Positions 26,764-36,973 of a stretch of 64,000 nucleotides of DNA are shown piece by piece. The notes beneath the pieces are model-generated. The model saw nothing but the letters and a program-made list of their open reading frames with translations, did not search any database and had not been told where the DNA came from. The position numbers and the translations under genes were made by a program. Source of the stretch: Mycobacterium adipatum (GTDB lineage: Bacteria; Actinomycetota; Actinomycetes; Mycobacteriales; Mycobacteriaceae); assembly GCF_001644575.1 (NCBI RefSeq), contig NZ_CP015596.1, positions 1,550,001 through 1,614,000 of the forward strand, read 5' to 3'. Position 1 is the stretch's first letter. Every line of letters starts with the position of its first letter.

Positions 26764-27393
26764 ATGCAAGGCGTGACAGCGGCGGTGACTCCAAAGGGAG
26801 AGCGTCGGCGGGGCGCTCTGGTGAGCGCCGCCGCCGATCTGCTGTGCGAGGGCGGCATCGATGCGGTCCGTCACCGGGCAGTGGCGCGGCGTGCCGGTCT
26901 GCCGCTGGCATCGACGACGTACTACTTCTCCTCACTCGACGATCTGATCGCCAAGGCCGTCGAGCACATCGGCGCACGCGAGGCCGAACAACTGGAGGTT
27001 CAGGTGGCTGCGCTGTCGCGCCGGCGCCGCGGCGCCGAATCGACCGCCGATCTGCTGGTCGATCTGTTGGTCGGCGACGACCCTGGGGCGCGGGTCTCCG
27101 AACAATTGATCTCGCGGTACGAGCGCTACATCGCGTGTGCGCGTCAGCCCGAGCTCCGTGACATCCAGCGGCGGATACTGCGGCAGCGCACCGACGCCGT
27201 CCTGGAGGTCGTCGAGCGGTCCGGCCGCGCCGTTCGATCCGAACTTGTCACCGCCCTGGTGTGCGCCGTGGACGGAGCTGTGGTTGCCTCTTTGGTGGAC
27301 GAGGGCGAGGGACCGCGGGCCAATGCCCGCGCGACTCTCATCGATGTGATCGACGTGCTCGCCCCGGTCGACGACCGGGCTCTGCACGTCTGA
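26764..27393 (+). CDS. TetR-family regulator (Rv0775 type)
   Basis: Regulator of 209 residues with helix-turn-helix (HRAVARRAGLPLASTTYYFSS followed by LDDLIAKAVEH, residues about 40-70) and a helical C-terminal domain containing an Arg-rich stretch (LSRRRRGAE). ATG 26764 is used; GTG 26773 is an alternative. It is divergent from the secreted esterase, as Rv0775 is from Rv0774c, and a permease follows after 19 bases. It may control either neighbour. No clear palindrome was found in the 83-base gap. Confidence 0.88.
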   Translation: MQGVTAAVTPKGERRRGALVSAAADLLCEGGIDAVRHRAVARRAGLPLASTTYYFSSLDDLIAKAVEHIGAREAEQLEVQVAALSRRRRGAESTADLLVDLLVGDDPGARVSEQLISRYERYIACARQPELRDIQRRILRQRTDAVLEVVERSGRAVRSELVTALVCAVDGAVVASLVDEGEGPRANARATLIDVIDVLAPVDDRALHV

Positions 27394-27412
27394 GCTGACC
27401 AAAAGGGGTGGG

Positions 27413-28834
27413 ATGACACAGTCGGAAACCACGGAGGCGCCACAACTTCGGCGGGTGATGGGACCGGGCCTGCTGCTGTTGTTCGTGGTGGGCGACATCC
27501 TCGGTACGGGTGTCTACGCGCTCACCGGGCAGGTGGCCAAGGAAGTCGGCGGTGCGGCCTGGCTTCCGTTCCTGGTGGCTTTCCTGATCGCCACGGTGAC
27601 CGCGTTCAGCTACCTGGAATTGGTCACCAAGTATCCGCAGGCTGCCGGCGCAGCGCTCTACGCGCACAAGGCCTTCGGCATCCAATTCGTCACCTTCCTG
27701 GTGGCATTCGTGGTGATGTGCTCCGGAATCACCTCCGCCTCAACGGCTTCCCGGTTCTTCGCGGCGAACTTCTTCACCGCCTTCGATCTCGACTGGGGCA
27801 AGGTCGGCGTGGTGGTGCTGGCGCTGTTGTTCATGGCGCTGCTGGCGGCGGTGAACTTCCGTGGCGTGGGTGAGAGCGTCAAGCTCAACGTGGTGCTCAC
27901 CATCGTCGAGATCACCGGCCTGGCCATGGTGATCCTGGTCGGTATCTGGGCGTTCACCGGCGGGGGCGCCGATGTCGACTTCTCCCGGGTCGTGGCCTTC
28001 GACACCCCGCAAGACAAGGGCACCTTCCTCGCCGTCACCACCGCGACCTCGCTGGCCTTCTTCGCGATGGTCGGCTTCGAGGACTCGGTCAACATGGCCG
28101 AAGAGACCAAGGACCCGGTGCGGATCTTCCCCAAGGTGCTGCTGACCGGACTGGGCATCGCCGGCGTCGTCTACGTCATCGTCGCCATCGTCGCGGTCGC
28201 GCTGGTGCCCGTCGGCGTCCTCGCCGACAGCGAGACCCCGCTGATCGAGGTCGTCAAGGCGGGTGCGCCCGGGCTGCCGATCGAGGCGATCCTGCCGTTC
28301 ATCTCCATGTTCGCGGTGGCCAACACCGCATTGATCAACATGCTGATGGCCAGCCGGCTCATCTACGGCATGGCCCGCCAGCACGTGCTGCCACCGGTGT
28401 TGGGCACCATCCACCCGAAGCGGCACAGCCCCTGGGTGGCCATCGTGTTCACCACGCTCATCGCCTTCGGGCTGATCTTCTACGTGTCCGCGGTCGCCAA
28501 CAGCAGCGCCATCGCCGTGCTCGGCGGCACCACATCACTGCTGTTGCTCGCGGTGTTCGCGATGGTGAACATCGCCGTGCTGGTGCTGCGCCGCGACGTA
28601 CACGCCGCCGGTGGTCACTTCCGCACCCCGACCGCACTGCCGGTCGTCGGCTTCCTGGCCTCGGCGTATCTGGTGCTGCCGTTCTCCGGACGCCCTGCCC
28701 AGCAGTACCTGCTGGCCGGGATCCTGATCCTGATCGGGATCGTGCTGTTCGGCATCACCACCCTGATCAACCGTCAGCTCGGTATCCGCGGCAAGGGCAT
28801 CATCGATCCGACGCACCTGGGCGACGCCCCGTAG
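27413..28834 (+). CDS. APC-family amino acid permease
   Basis: Membrane transporter of 473 residues with about 12 hydrophobic segments. The first helix has GDILGTGVYALTG, the family's unwound substrate-binding segment; GFEDSVNMAEETKDP is the typical TM6-loop motif, and ASRLIYGMARQHVLP the TM8 region. It probably carries an amino acid or amine with protons; the substrate is not readable. AAAAGGGGTGGG precedes ATG 27413. It follows the TetR gene by 19 bases and precedes purB by 22; not at this place in M. tuberculosis. Confidence 0.92.
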   Translation: MTQSETTEAPQLRRVMGPGLLLLFVVGDILGTGVYALTGQVAKEVGGAAWLPFLVAFLIATVTAFSYLELVTKYPQAAGAALYAHKAFGIQFVTFLVAFVVMCSGITSASTASRFFAANFFTAFDLDWGKVGVVVLALLFMALLAAVNFRGVGESVKLNVVLTIVEITGLAMVILVGIWAFTGGGADVDFSRVVAFDTPQDKGTFLAVTTATSLAFFAMVGFEDSVNMAEETKDPVRIFPKVLLTGLGIAGVVYVIVAIVAVALVPVGVLADSETPLIEVVKAGAPGLPIEAILPFISMFAVANTALINMLMASRLIYGMARQHVLPPVLGTIHPKRHSPWVAIVFTTLIAFGLIFYVSAVANSSAIAVLGGTTSLLLLAVFAMVNIAVLVLRRDVHAAGGHFRTPTALPVVGFLASAYLVLPFSGRPAQQYLLAGILILIGIVLFGITTLINRQLGIRGKGIIDPTHLGDAP

Positions 28835-28856
28835 CCGGCTCGTAAGCTGTGTGTTC

Positions 28857-30275
28857 GTGACGATCCCGAATGTTCTGGCCAACCGCTACGCCAGCGAAGA
28901 GATGACGGCCATCTGGTCGCCCGAGGCGAAGATCATCGCCGAACGCCGACTCTGGCTGGCGGTGTTGCGCGCACAGGCCGAGCTGGGCGTCCCGGTGCCC
29001 GACGGTGTCGTGGCCGACTACGAGCGAGTGCTGGAAGACGTCGATCTGAGCTCGATCGCCGCCCGCGAGCGGGTCACCCGCCACGACGTGAAGGCCCGCA
29101 TCGAGGAATTCAACGCCCTGGCCGGCCACGAGCACGTGCACAAGGGGATGACCAGCCGCGACCTCACCGAGAACGTCGAGCAGCTGCAGATCCGCCGATC
29201 CCTGGAGCTGGTGTTCGCCCACGGGGTCGCGGTGGTGGCGCGGCTGGCCGAACGCTCGATCGTGTACCGCGATGTGGTGATGGCCGGGCGCAGCCACAAC
29301 GTCGCCGCGCAGGCCACCACGCTGGGCAAGCGGTTCGCCTCCGCGGCGGAGGAGACGCTGCTGGCGCTGACCCGGCTGCGTGAGCTGATCGACCGGTACC
29401 CGCTGCGTGGGATCAAAGGCCCGATGGGCACCGCGCAGGACATGCTCGATCTTTTCGACGGCGATACCGCCCGGCTGGCCGAACTGGAACGTCGTATCGC
29501 CCAATTCCTGGGATTCACAGAGGTTTTCACCAGCGTGGGGCAGGTGTACCCGCGTTCGCTGGACCACGATGCGATCTCCGCGCTGGTACAACTCGGGGCC
29601 GGCCCGTCCTCCTTCGCGCACACCATCCGGCTGATGGCCGGCCACGAGCTGGTCACCGAGGGTTTCGCGCCGGGCCAGGTCGGCTCCTCGGCCATGCCGC
29701 ACAAGATGAACACCCGGTCCTGTGAGCGGGTCAACGGGTTGCAGGTGGTGCTGCGCGGTTACGCGTCGATGACGGCCGAACTGGCCGGCGCCCAGTGGAA
29801 CGAGGGTGACGTGTTCTGTTCGGTGGTGCGCCGCGTCGCACTGCCGGACGCGTTCTTCGCCATGGACGGGCAGATCGAGACGTTCCTGACCGTGCTCGAC
29901 GAGTTCGGCGCCTACCCCGCGGTGATCCAGCGCGAGCTCGACCGCTACCTGCCGTTCCTGGCCACCACCCGGATCCTCATCGCGGCCGTGCGGGCCGGGG
30001 TGGGCCGCGAGGCCGCGCACGAGGTCATCAAGGAGCACGCGGTGGCGGTGGCGCTGGCCATGCGGGAGAAGGGCGCCGAGCCCGACCTGCTGGACCGGTT
30101 GGCCGCCGACCCGCGGCTGCCGCTGGACCGGGTGGCCCTCGATGCGGCGCTGGCCGACAAGGAGGCGTTCACCGGGGCGGCCGGTGCGCAGGTCGACGGC
30201 GTCGTGTCCGCTGTCGAGGAGCTCGTCGGCCGGTATCCGGACGCCGCAAAGTACACCTCGGGTGCCATCTTGTGA
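28857..30275 (+). CDS. purB: Adenylosuccinate lyase
   Basis: Lyase of 472 residues, acting twice in purine synthesis: SAICAR to AICAR and adenylosuccinate to AMP, releasing fumarate. Motifs: [28 protein letters not shown] (catalytic His), [30 protein letters not shown] and the signature [17 protein letters not shown] with catalytic Ser. GTG 28857 ([12 protein letters not shown]) fits the family start; GTG 28851 is possible. The stop overlaps the broken cyp126 frame (GTGA), showing the original coupling. Confidence 0.97.
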   Translation: MTIPNVLANRYASEEMTAIWSPEAKIIAERRLWLAVLRAQAELGVPVPDGVVADYERVLEDVDLSSIAARERVTRHDVKARIEEFNALAGHEHVHKGMTSRDLTENVEQLQIRRSLELVFAHGVAVVARLAERSIVYRDVVMAGRSHNVAAQATTLGKRFASAAEETLLALTRLRELIDRYPLRGIKGPMGTAQDMLDLFDGDTARLAELERRIAQFLGFTEVFTSVGQVYPRSLDHDAISALVQLGAGPSSFAHTIRLMAGHELVTEGFAPGQVGSSAMPHKMNTRSCERVNGLQVVLRGYASMTAELAGAQWNEGDVFCSVVRRVALPDAFFAMDGQIETFLTVLDEFGAYPAVIQRELDRYLPFLATTRILIAAVRAGVGREAAHEVIKEHAVAVALAMREKGAEPDLLDRLAADPRLPLDRVALDAALADKEAFTGAAGAQVDGVVSAVEELVGRYPDAAKYTSGAIL

Positions 30276-31477
30276 CGCTGGCCGACCTCACCGATCTCGA
30301 CAACTTCGCGGGAGGCTTCCCGCACGAGCTGTTCGAGGTGCATCGTCGCGAGGCGCCGGTCTACTAGCATGAACCCACCGAGCACACCCCGGACGGGGAG
30401 GGTTTCTGGTCCGTCGCCACCTACCCGGAAACGCTTGCGGTGCTCCGTGATCCGCAGACGTACTCGTCGGTGACCGGTGGGGCCAGGCCATTCGGCGGCA
30501 CCCTGCTACAGGACCTTTCGGTGGCCGGCCAGGTGCTCAACATGATGGACGACCCGCGGCATGCCGAGATCCGGCGGCTGGTCAGCTCCGGTCTGACCCC
30601 GCGGATGATCACCCGGGTCACCGACGATCTGCGGGCGCGGGCGCGCACCCTGCTGGACGCCGTCGAACCGGGCGTCGCGCTGGACTTTCTCGTCGACATC
30701 GCCGCCGAGTTGCCGATGCAGATGATCTGCATCCTGCTGGGAGTGCCGGAATCCGAACGGCATTGGCTGTTCGAGGCGATCGAGCCGCAGTTCGATTTTG
30801 GCGGTGCCCGATCGGCGGCCGTCGGGCAGCTCACGCCCGAGGAGGCCGGATCGCGGATGTACGAATACGGCATGCAGCTGATCGCGGCCAAGCGCGCCGA
30901 CCCCAGCGATGACATGTTGTCGGTGGTGGCCAACGCATCGGATGCCGACTTGTCCGACCTCGAGCTCTACCTGTTCTTCAGTCTGCTGTTCAGCGCCGGG
31001 GCGGAGACCACCCGCAACGCGGTGGCGGGCGGGTTGTTGGCGCTGATCGAGCACCCCGACCAGATGCGGCGCCTGCGGTCCGAACCCGAACTGCTGGGGT
31101 CGGCGATCGAGGAGATGGTGCGCTGGACGACACCGTCACCGTCGAAGCGTCGCACCGCGACGCGCGCCACCACGTTGGGCGGTTGCGATATCGCGCCGGG
31201 GGACAAGGTGCAGGTCTGGGAAGGCTCGGCCAACCGGGACCCGGTGGCATTCCAGCATCCCGACACCTTCGACATCGCGCGGAAGCCCAATGCGCACTTG
31301 GGATTCGGGCAGGGTGTGCACTACTGCCTGGGGGCCAATCTGGCGCGCCTGGAGCTGCGGGTGCTGTTCGAGGAACTACTGCCCCGGTTCACCTTCGCGC
31401 ACCTGGTGAAACCGGTGGAGTGGACCCGCAGCAATCGGCACACCGGTATCCGGCACCTGGTCGTGGAATTCGGCTGA
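30272..31477 (+). pseudogene. cyp126: CYP126 with premature in-frame stop
   Basis: Reading frame of 402 codons from GTG 30272, interrupted only by TAG at 30365-30367 (codon 32). Before it is [17 protein letters not shown] and EAPVY; after it [19 protein letters not shown]. In CYP126 the interrupted position is Trp (VYW), so TGG to TAG is the likely change. The rest is intact: LMMDDPRH-like [19 protein letters not shown]-helix [30 protein letters not shown] and heme loop [15 protein letters not shown] (Cys352 of the full frame). It follows purB by a 4-base overlap, as in M. tuberculosis. Either a recent nonsense mutation or a sequencing error. An internal start near 30440 would lack needed N-terminal structure. 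Confidence 0.9.
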
Positions 31478-31494
31478 TCGCTACCCTCGAAGCC

Positions 31495-32094
31495 ATGGAC
31501 TCCGGCCAGAACGACAACCTCCGAGTCTCCAACGCCGACCGCGCACACGTGAGCGGACTGCTCGAGCGTGCGGTCGGCGACGGCATGATCAGCCTCGACG
31601 AGTTCGTCGAACGCACCGACGCCGCGCTGGCCGCCCGTACCCGCGGGGAACTGCGCGCGGTGCTCGTCGACCTGCCCGGCATGGATCTGCCGGGGGCGAG
31701 CGCACCCGTCGCCCGCAGCAGCGCCCGGCCCGAGATCTTGGGCGGCTGGATGACCTCGATCGTGCGGCGCGGGCCGTGGACCGTGGCGCCGGTGCTCAAC
31801 CTGAACACCCGGATGTGCAGCACCACGCTCGACTTCACCTCGGCGGTGCTGCCGGGACCGGTCGTCGAGGTGAACATCGACGACTACCTGAGCTCGACCG
31901 AGCTCATCGTGCCGGCCGGGGCCACCGCTGACCTCAACGGCGTCGACGCCATCGCCGGCAGCGCCACCGTCAAGGTGCGCAACCTCCCGCAGCCCGATCA
32001 GCTGCACGTCATCGTGGGTGGCAAGGTCAGGATGGGGTCGGTCAGTGTGCGGCACCCGTTCGGAAGCTGGCTGCGCCGGCTGCACGGTGGCTGA
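31495..32094 (+). CDS. DUF1707 SHOCT-like domain protein
   Basis: Protein of 199 residues. The N-terminal DUF1707 segment is LRVSNADRAHVSGLLERAVG then DGMISLDEFVERTDAALAARTRGEL (residues about 8-55), common in mycobacterial proteins of unknown function. The C-terminal beta-rich part (VEVNIDDYLSSTELIVPAGATADL, GSATVKV, GSVSVRHPFG) resembles the domain of cell-envelope stress proteins. No membrane helix or signal peptide. It follows the cyp126 frame by 17 bases. Function unknown; a regulatory or envelope role is a guess. Confidence 0.88.
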   Translation: MDSGQNDNLRVSNADRAHVSGLLERAVGDGMISLDEFVERTDAALAARTRGELRAVLVDLPGMDLPGASAPVARSSARPEILGGWMTSIVRRGPWTVAPVLNLNTRMCSTTLDFTSAVLPGPVVEVNIDDYLSSTELIVPAGATADLNGVDAIAGSATVKVRNLPQPDQLHVIVGGKVRMGSVSVRHPFGSWLRRLHGG

Positions 32095-32134
32095 GCGCGA
32101 ACGTGATCTCCGCGAGGACTCGGTCGGCGCGTCC

Positions 32135-32746
32135 TCAGAGCTTGACCCCGGCGGCATGGATCTCCAGCAGGGCCAGCCCACGGATCGCGGGTCGGTCGTC
32201 GCGGCGCCAGGCACCGATCGGGTCGGGGTCTATCGCGGTGAGCTTGGCCAGCGGTCGGTTAGCCAGCGCACGCATGGCCAGCAGTTCCTGGCCGGCGTGG
32301 GTGGAGGCCAGCGTCAGCACCATGAGCTTGCGCCGGAAGAACCGCACCCGCAGGAACAGCCATGGCATGGCGACCGCCAGGATCGGGGTCGCCGCGACCG
32401 CCAGCGCCAGCACCCAGGCCAGCCAGGTCGCAGTGCTGTCCAGGCTCTGGCCGGCGCCCGCGATCTCCTTTGCCGCGTCGCTGGCCGCGTGCAGCGGCCC
32501 GCCGAGCGCATCGCCGACGAGCGGGAAGTCGTCGGCGCGGTCACCGGCGGAGTTCAGGCTGCCCGACACCCCGTCGGCGCCGTCCTGGACCTGGCGCCCG
32601 ACTTCGGCGATGGTGGCCACCGCCGAGTACACCGCGCTGCCCACCATGGCCCAGATCACCGTCCAGAGGAGCACGGTGACATCGCTGACAAGCTGGGCCA
32701 GGAAGCGACCGGGCCGAGTGGCATAGGGCAGGTACCGCAGTCTCAT
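32135..32746 (-). CDS. Membrane protein (Rv0779c type)
   Basis: Protein of 203 residues with two hydrophobic regions, VTVLLWTVIWAMVGSAVYSAV near residues 22-44 and WLAWVLALAVAATPILAVAMPWLFLRV near 105-130, separated by a polar domain of about 60 residues that would face outward. A basic stretch RFFRRK follows the second helix, consistent with a cytoplasmic C-terminus. Between cyp126 and purC, as Rv0779c is. Function unknown. Confidence 0.87.
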   Translation of the reverse strand: MRLRYLPYATRPGRFLAQLVSDVTVLLWTVIWAMVGSAVYSAVATIAEVGRQVQDGADGVSGSLNSAGDRADDFPLVGDALGGPLHAASDAAKEIAGAGQSLDSTATWLAWVLALAVAATPILAVAMPWLFLRVRFFRRKLMVLTLASTHAGQELLAMRALANRPLAKLTAIDPDPIGAWRRDDRPAIRGLALLEIHAAGVKL

Positions 32747-32776
32747 GGCACCGATCCCAGCACATAGGGTGAGGCA

Positions 32777-33664
32777 ATGCGCCCCGCTCTGACCGACTAC
32801 CGGCATCTGGCCAGCGGCAAAGTTCGCGAGCTGTACCGCATCGATGACGATCATCTGCTGTTCGTGGCCAGTGATCGCATCTCGGCCTTCGATCACATCC
32901 TGGACACCGCCATCCCGGACAAGGGCCGGATTCTGACCGCGATGAGCGTGTTCTTCTTCGAGCAGCTCGGCGTCCCCAACCATCTGGCCGGCCCGCCCGA
33001 TGACGAACGCATCCCCGAGGAGGTTCTGGGCCGCGCCCTCGTGGTGCGCGCACTGGAGATGCTCCCGGTGGAGTGTGTGGCGCGCGGCTATCTGACCGGT
33101 TCCGGGTTGATCGACTACCAGCAGACCGGGGCGGTGTGCGGGATCGCGCTGCCCGCCGGACTCGGCGAGGCCAGCAAGTTCGACGAGCCGCTGTTCACCC
33201 CGGCCACCAAGGCCGAGCTGGGCGAGCACGACGAGAACGTGTCCTTCGACGCGGTGGTCGCGCTGGTGGGCGCGCAGCGGGCCGCCGAGCTGCGAGAAGC
33301 GACACTGCAGATCTACCGCAAGGCCGCCGAGCACGCGCTGAGCAAGGGCATCATCGTCGCCGACACCAAATTCGAGTTCGGTGTCGATGAGGACGGTGAC
33401 CTGGTGCTGGCCGACGAGGTGCTCACCCCGGACTCGTCGCGCTACTGGCCGGCCGACAGCTACCAGCCCGGCGAAGTGCAGCCCAGCTTCGACAAGCAGT
33501 TCGTGCGCAACTGGCTGACCGGACCGGATTCGGGCTGGGACCGGCGCTCGGACACCCCACCGCCACCCCTGCCTGCCGAGATCGCCGCGGCCACCCGGGC
33601 CCGCTATATCGAGGCCTACGAACGCATTTCCGGACTCAGCTTCGACGATTGGATCGGTGCATGA
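32777..33664 (+). CDS. purC: Phosphoribosylaminoimidazole-succinocarboxamide synthase
   Basis: SAICAR synthetase of 295 residues, which condenses CAIR with aspartate using ATP. Motifs: [11 protein letters not shown] (ATP loop), [53 protein letters not shown] and [11 protein letters not shown], and the end segment [15 protein letters not shown]. Length matches M. tuberculosis PurC. Its stop overlaps the ptrB start (ATGA), so the two are translated together, as in the M. tuberculosis order purC-ptrB. Confidence 0.97.
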   Translation: MRPALTDYRHLASGKVRELYRIDDDHLLFVASDRISAFDHILDTAIPDKGRILTAMSVFFFEQLGVPNHLAGPPDDERIPEEVLGRALVVRALEMLPVECVARGYLTGSGLIDYQQTGAVCGIALPAGLGEASKFDEPLFTPATKAELGEHDENVSFDAVVALVGAQRAAELREATLQIYRKAAEHALSKGIIVADTKFEFGVDEDGDLVLADEVLTPDSSRYWPADSYQPGEVQPSFDKQFVRNWLTGPDSGWDRRSDTPPPPLPAEIAAATRARYIEAYERISGLSFDDWIGA

Positions 33665-35814
33665 CCTCAGCTCCTGTCGCCAAGCGGGTCGAACACCGCC
33701 GCGACCATCACGGCGATGTGTTCATCGACCACTACGAGTGGCTGCGCGACAAGTCCAGCCCCGAGGTGATCGCGCACCTGGAGGCCGAGAACGCGCACAC
33801 CGAGGCGGCCACCGCCGCGCTGGCACCGTTGCGGCAGAAGATCTTCGACGAAATCAAGGCGCGCACCAAGGAGACCGATCTCTCGGTTCCCACCCGCCGC
33901 GACCAGTGGTGGTACTACGCGCGCAGTTTCGAGGGCCAGCAATACGGCGTGCACTGCCGGTGCCCGATCAGCGGCCAGGACGACTGGACCCCGCCGGAGC
34001 TCGACGAGAACACCGCCATCCCCGGCGAGCAGATCCTGCTCGACGAGAACGTCGAAGCCCAGGGCCATGAGTTCTTCGCGCTCGGCGCCATCAGTGTCAG
34101 CGTCGACGGGAACATCCTGGCGTTCTCGGTGGACGTCAAGGGCGACGAGCGATACACGCTGCGGTTCAAAGATCTACGGACCGGTGAGCTCTACGAGGAC
34201 ACCATCGTCGGTATCGGCGCCGGAGCGACTTGGGGCGCGGACAACCACTCGCTCTACTACGTCACCCTCGACGAGGCGTGGCGGCCCGACACCGTATGGC
34301 GGCACCGCCTCGGTTCCGGTCTGCCCGCCCAGAAGGTGTATCACGAAGCCGACGAACGCTATTGGCTCGGCGTCGGGCGCACCCGCAGCGACAAGTACGT
34401 CATCATCGCCGCGGGCAGTGCGGTCACCTCGGAGGTGCGTTACGCCGACGCCACCGACCCGGAGGCCGAGTTCACCGTGGTGCTTCCGCGCCGCGATCAG
34501 GTGGAGTACTCCGTCGAGCATGCCGTGGTGGGGGGAGAGGACCGCTTTCTCATCCTGCACAACGACGGCGCGGTGAACTTCACCCTGGTCGAGGCGCCGG
34601 TGAGCGATCCGAGTGCGTTCCGCACGCTGATCGAGCACCGCGAGGATGTCCGCCTCGACGGGGTGGACGCGTTCGAGAACCACCTGGTGGTCAGCTACCG
34701 TCGCGAGGCGTTGCCCCGGATCCAGTTGTGGCCCATCGGCGCCGACGGCAGCTATGGGTCGCCGCAGGAGATCACTTTCGAATCCGAGCTGATGTCGGCG
34801 GGGCTGAGCGGTAACCCGAATTGGTCCTCGCCGAAGCTGCGGGTGGGCGCGGTGTCGTGGGTCATCCCGGTGCGCGTCTACGACTTCGACCTGGTGACCG
34901 GTGAGCGGACCCTGCTGCGTGAGCAACCGGTGCTCGGTGACTACCGCCCCGAGGATTACGTCGAACGCCGGGACTGGGCGGTGGCCCCCGATGGGGCACG
35001 GATCCCGATCTCGATCGTGCACCGGGCGGGTTTGGCATTCCCGGCCCCGACGCTGCTGTACGGCTATGGCGCCTACGAATCGTGTGAGGACCCGCGCTTC
35101 TCGATCGCCCGGTTGTCGCTGTTGGACCGCGGGATGGCGTTCGCCGTCGCGCACGTGCGTGGCGGCGGCGAACTCGGCAGGCCGTGGTACGAGGACGGCA
35201 AGCTGCTGCGCAAACGCAACAGCTTCACCGATTTCATCGCGGTCGCAGAGCATCTGGTGGTGACCGACCTGACCCGGCCGGCCAATCTGGTCGCCCTCGG
35301 CGGCAGTGCCGGCGGCCTGCTGGTCGGCGCGGTACTCAATATGGCCCCGCACCTGTTCGCCGGGGTGCTGGCGCAGGTGCCGTTCGTCGATCCGCTGACC
35401 ACCATTCTGGATCCCTCGTTGCCGCTCACCGTCACCGAATGGGATGAGTGGGGTAATCCGCTGGAGGACGCGGATGTCTACGCCTACATGAAGTCGTACT
35501 CCCCGTACGAGAATGTCGGGCCTTACGACTATCCGGCGGTGCTGGCCATGACGTCGCTCAACGACACCAGGGTCTTCTACGTGGAGCCTGCGAAATGGGT
35601 TGCGGCGCTTCGGTATGCGCAACGCGACAGCGCGGCTGATTCCGCCAGGGTGCTGTTGAAAACCGAGATGGTGGCCGGCCACGGTGGTATCAGTGGGCGT
35701 TACGAGCGGTGGAAGGAAGCGGCATTCCAGTACGCCTGGCTGTTGGCCACCGCCGACCCGGACAATCACGGCGACGGAGACGTACACAGTCTGTTCGGCG
35801 GCCCGCGTAACTAG
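33661..35814 (+). CDS. ptrB: Oligopeptidase B, S9A serine peptidase
   Basis: Cytoplasmic serine peptidase of 717 residues that cuts peptides after basic residues. The N-terminal two thirds is a beta-propeller; the C-terminal catalytic domain has nucleophile Ser in [15 protein letters not shown], Asp in [15 protein letters not shown] and His in [15 protein letters not shown]. The Glu/Asp-rich family segments around LYGYGAYE and HVRGGGELG are present. It is a single intact frame, whereas M. tuberculosis carries it as two genes (Rv0781 and Rv0782). ATG 33661 overlaps the purC stop. Confidence 0.96.
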   Translation: MTSAPVAKRVEHRRDHHGDVFIDHYEWLRDKSSPEVIAHLEAENAHTEAATAALAPLRQKIFDEIKARTKETDLSVPTRRDQWWYYARSFEGQQYGVHCRCPISGQDDWTPPELDENTAIPGEQILLDENVEAQGHEFFALGAISVSVDGNILAFSVDVKGDERYTLRFKDLRTGELYEDTIVGIGAGATWGADNHSLYYVTLDEAWRPDTVWRHRLGSGLPAQKVYHEADERYWLGVGRTRSDKYVIIAAGSAVTSEVRYADATDPEAEFTVVLPRRDQVEYSVEHAVVGGEDRFLILHNDGAVNFTLVEAPVSDPSAFRTLIEHREDVRLDGVDAFENHLVVSYRREALPRIQLWPIGADGSYGSPQEITFESELMSAGLSGNPNWSSPKLRVGAVSWVIPVRVYDFDLVTGERTLLREQPVLGDYRPEDYVERRDWAVAPDGARIPISIVHRAGLAFPAPTLLYGYGAYESCEDPRFSIARLSLLDRGMAFAVAHVRGGGELGRPWYEDGKLLRKRNSFTDFIAVAEHLVVTDLTRPANLVALGGSAGGLLVGAVLNMAPHLFAGVLAQVPFVDPLTTILDPSLPLTVTEWDEWGNPLEDADVYAYMKSYSPYENVGPYDYPAVLAMTSLNDTRVFYVEPAKWVAALRYAQRDSAADSARVLLKTEMVAGHGGISGRYERWKEAAFQYAWLLATADPDNHGDGDVHSLFGGPRN

Positions 35815-35845
35815 ACGCTGTCAAGATGGCGGGTACGATGGCGCG

Positions 35846-36400
35846 ATGGGCAAGGCGAGCTATCACCACGGCGACCTGCGGACGGTGATCCTGGCCGAGG
35901 CGGCCGATCTGGTCGCCCAGCGCGGCGCCGACGGTGTCTCGTTGCGTGAACTCGCCCGCGCCGCAGGGGTGTCGCACGCGGCCCCCGCTCACCATTTCGG
36001 GGACCGGCGCGGCCTGTTCACCGCGCTCGCCGAACAGGGTTTCCGGATCCTGGCGGCCGAACTGGCAGCCGCGCGGCCGGAGTTCATCGACGCGGCCAAG
36101 GCCTATGTCCGGTTCGCGCTCGCCCACCCCGGCCACTTCGAGGTCATGTTCGACAGATCTCTGTTCGACGCCACCGAACCACAGGTGGCGCAGGCTTCGC
36201 TGGCCGCCTCGAATGAACTTAACCGCGGCGTCGGCACGCTGTCGGATCCGCACGCCACGGCCGATCCGGAGGGCGCCGCACTGGCCGCCTGGTCGATGGT
36301 GCACGGATTCGCCCAGCTGTGGCTCAACAAGGCCATCGATACCGCCGGCGATCCGGTCGCCACGGTCGAGAGGCTGGCGGCGATCCTGTTCGACGGCTAG
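35846..36400 (+). CDS. TetR-family regulator with WHG-type C-terminal domain
   Basis: Regulator of 184 residues from ATG 35846. The N-terminal sequence YHHGDLRTVILAEAADLVAQRG and helix-turn-helix SLRELARAAGVSHAAPAHHFGD are typical of the group with the WHG C-terminal domain (MVHGFAQLW near residue 150). It starts 31 bases after ptrB and ends 10 bases before the peroxidase gene, so it may be in one transcript with the latter. Target unknown. Confidence 0.88.
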   Translation: MGKASYHHGDLRTVILAEAADLVAQRGADGVSLRELARAAGVSHAAPAHHFGDRRGLFTALAEQGFRILAAELAAARPEFIDAAKAYVRFALAHPGHFEVMFDRSLFDATEPQVAQASLAASNELNRGVGTLSDPHATADPEGAALAAWSMVHGFAQLWLNKAIDTAGDPVATVERLAAILFDG

Positions 36401-36410
36401 CGTCGATCCG

Positions 36411-36899
36411 GTGAGCCTCAACCAGATCCCGCTGACCACTCTTGACGGCACGAACACCACTCTCGGTGAATTATCCTCTCGCGCAACCCTGGTGGTGAAC
36501 GTCGCCTCCAAATGCGGTCTCACCCCGCAGTACACCGCACTGGAGAAGGTCGCCCAGGCCTATGCCGACCGTGGGCTGACCGTGGTGGGTGTGCCGTGCA
36601 ACCAGTTCATGGGCCAGGAGCCGGGCACCGCCGAGGAGATCCAGAACTTCTGCTCCACCACCTACGGGGTGACCTTTCCGTTGCTGGCCAAGACCGATGT
36701 CAACGGTGCCGACCGGCACCCGCTCTACGTCGAACTGACCAAGGCCGCCGACGCCGGCGGTGAAGCCGGTGACATCCAGTGGAACTTCGAGAAGTTCCTG
36801 CTGAACGCGGATGGCGAAGTGGTCCACCGGTTCCGTCCGCGCACCGAGCCGGACGCGCCGGAGGTGATCGCGGCCATCGAGGCCGTCTTGGGCACATAG
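36411..36899 (+). CDS. Glutathione peroxidase-family thiol peroxidase
   Basis: Peroxidase of 162 residues from GTG 36411. Peroxidatic Cys in NVASKCGLTPQYTALE near residue 35, with Gln in VPCNQFMGQEPG and Trp in IQWNFEKFL completing the catalytic set. The second Cys in VPCNQF and one in FCSTTYG could be resolving residues. Because mycobacteria lack glutathione, the reductant is more likely thioredoxin or mycothiol-linked. It follows the TetR gene by 10 bases. Confidence 0.92.
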   Translation: MSLNQIPLTTLDGTNTTLGELSSRATLVVNVASKCGLTPQYTALEKVAQAYADRGLTVVGVPCNQFMGQEPGTAEEIQNFCSTTYGVTFPLLAKTDVNGADRHPLYVELTKAADAGGEAGDIQWNFEKFLLNADGEVVHRFRPRTEPDAPEVIAAIEAVLGT

Positions 36900-36973
36900 C
36901 GGGGCCCTAATGCTCACTTCGTGTCCGGGTGTTCGCAACCGTCCTGACACCTGATGTTGCGAGACTGACGGGT

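Noticed and set aside
30440..31477. Functional CYP from an internal start at 30440
   Set aside because: It would lack the first 56 residues of the fold, and no plausible ribosome-binding site is seen. Treated as pseudogene.
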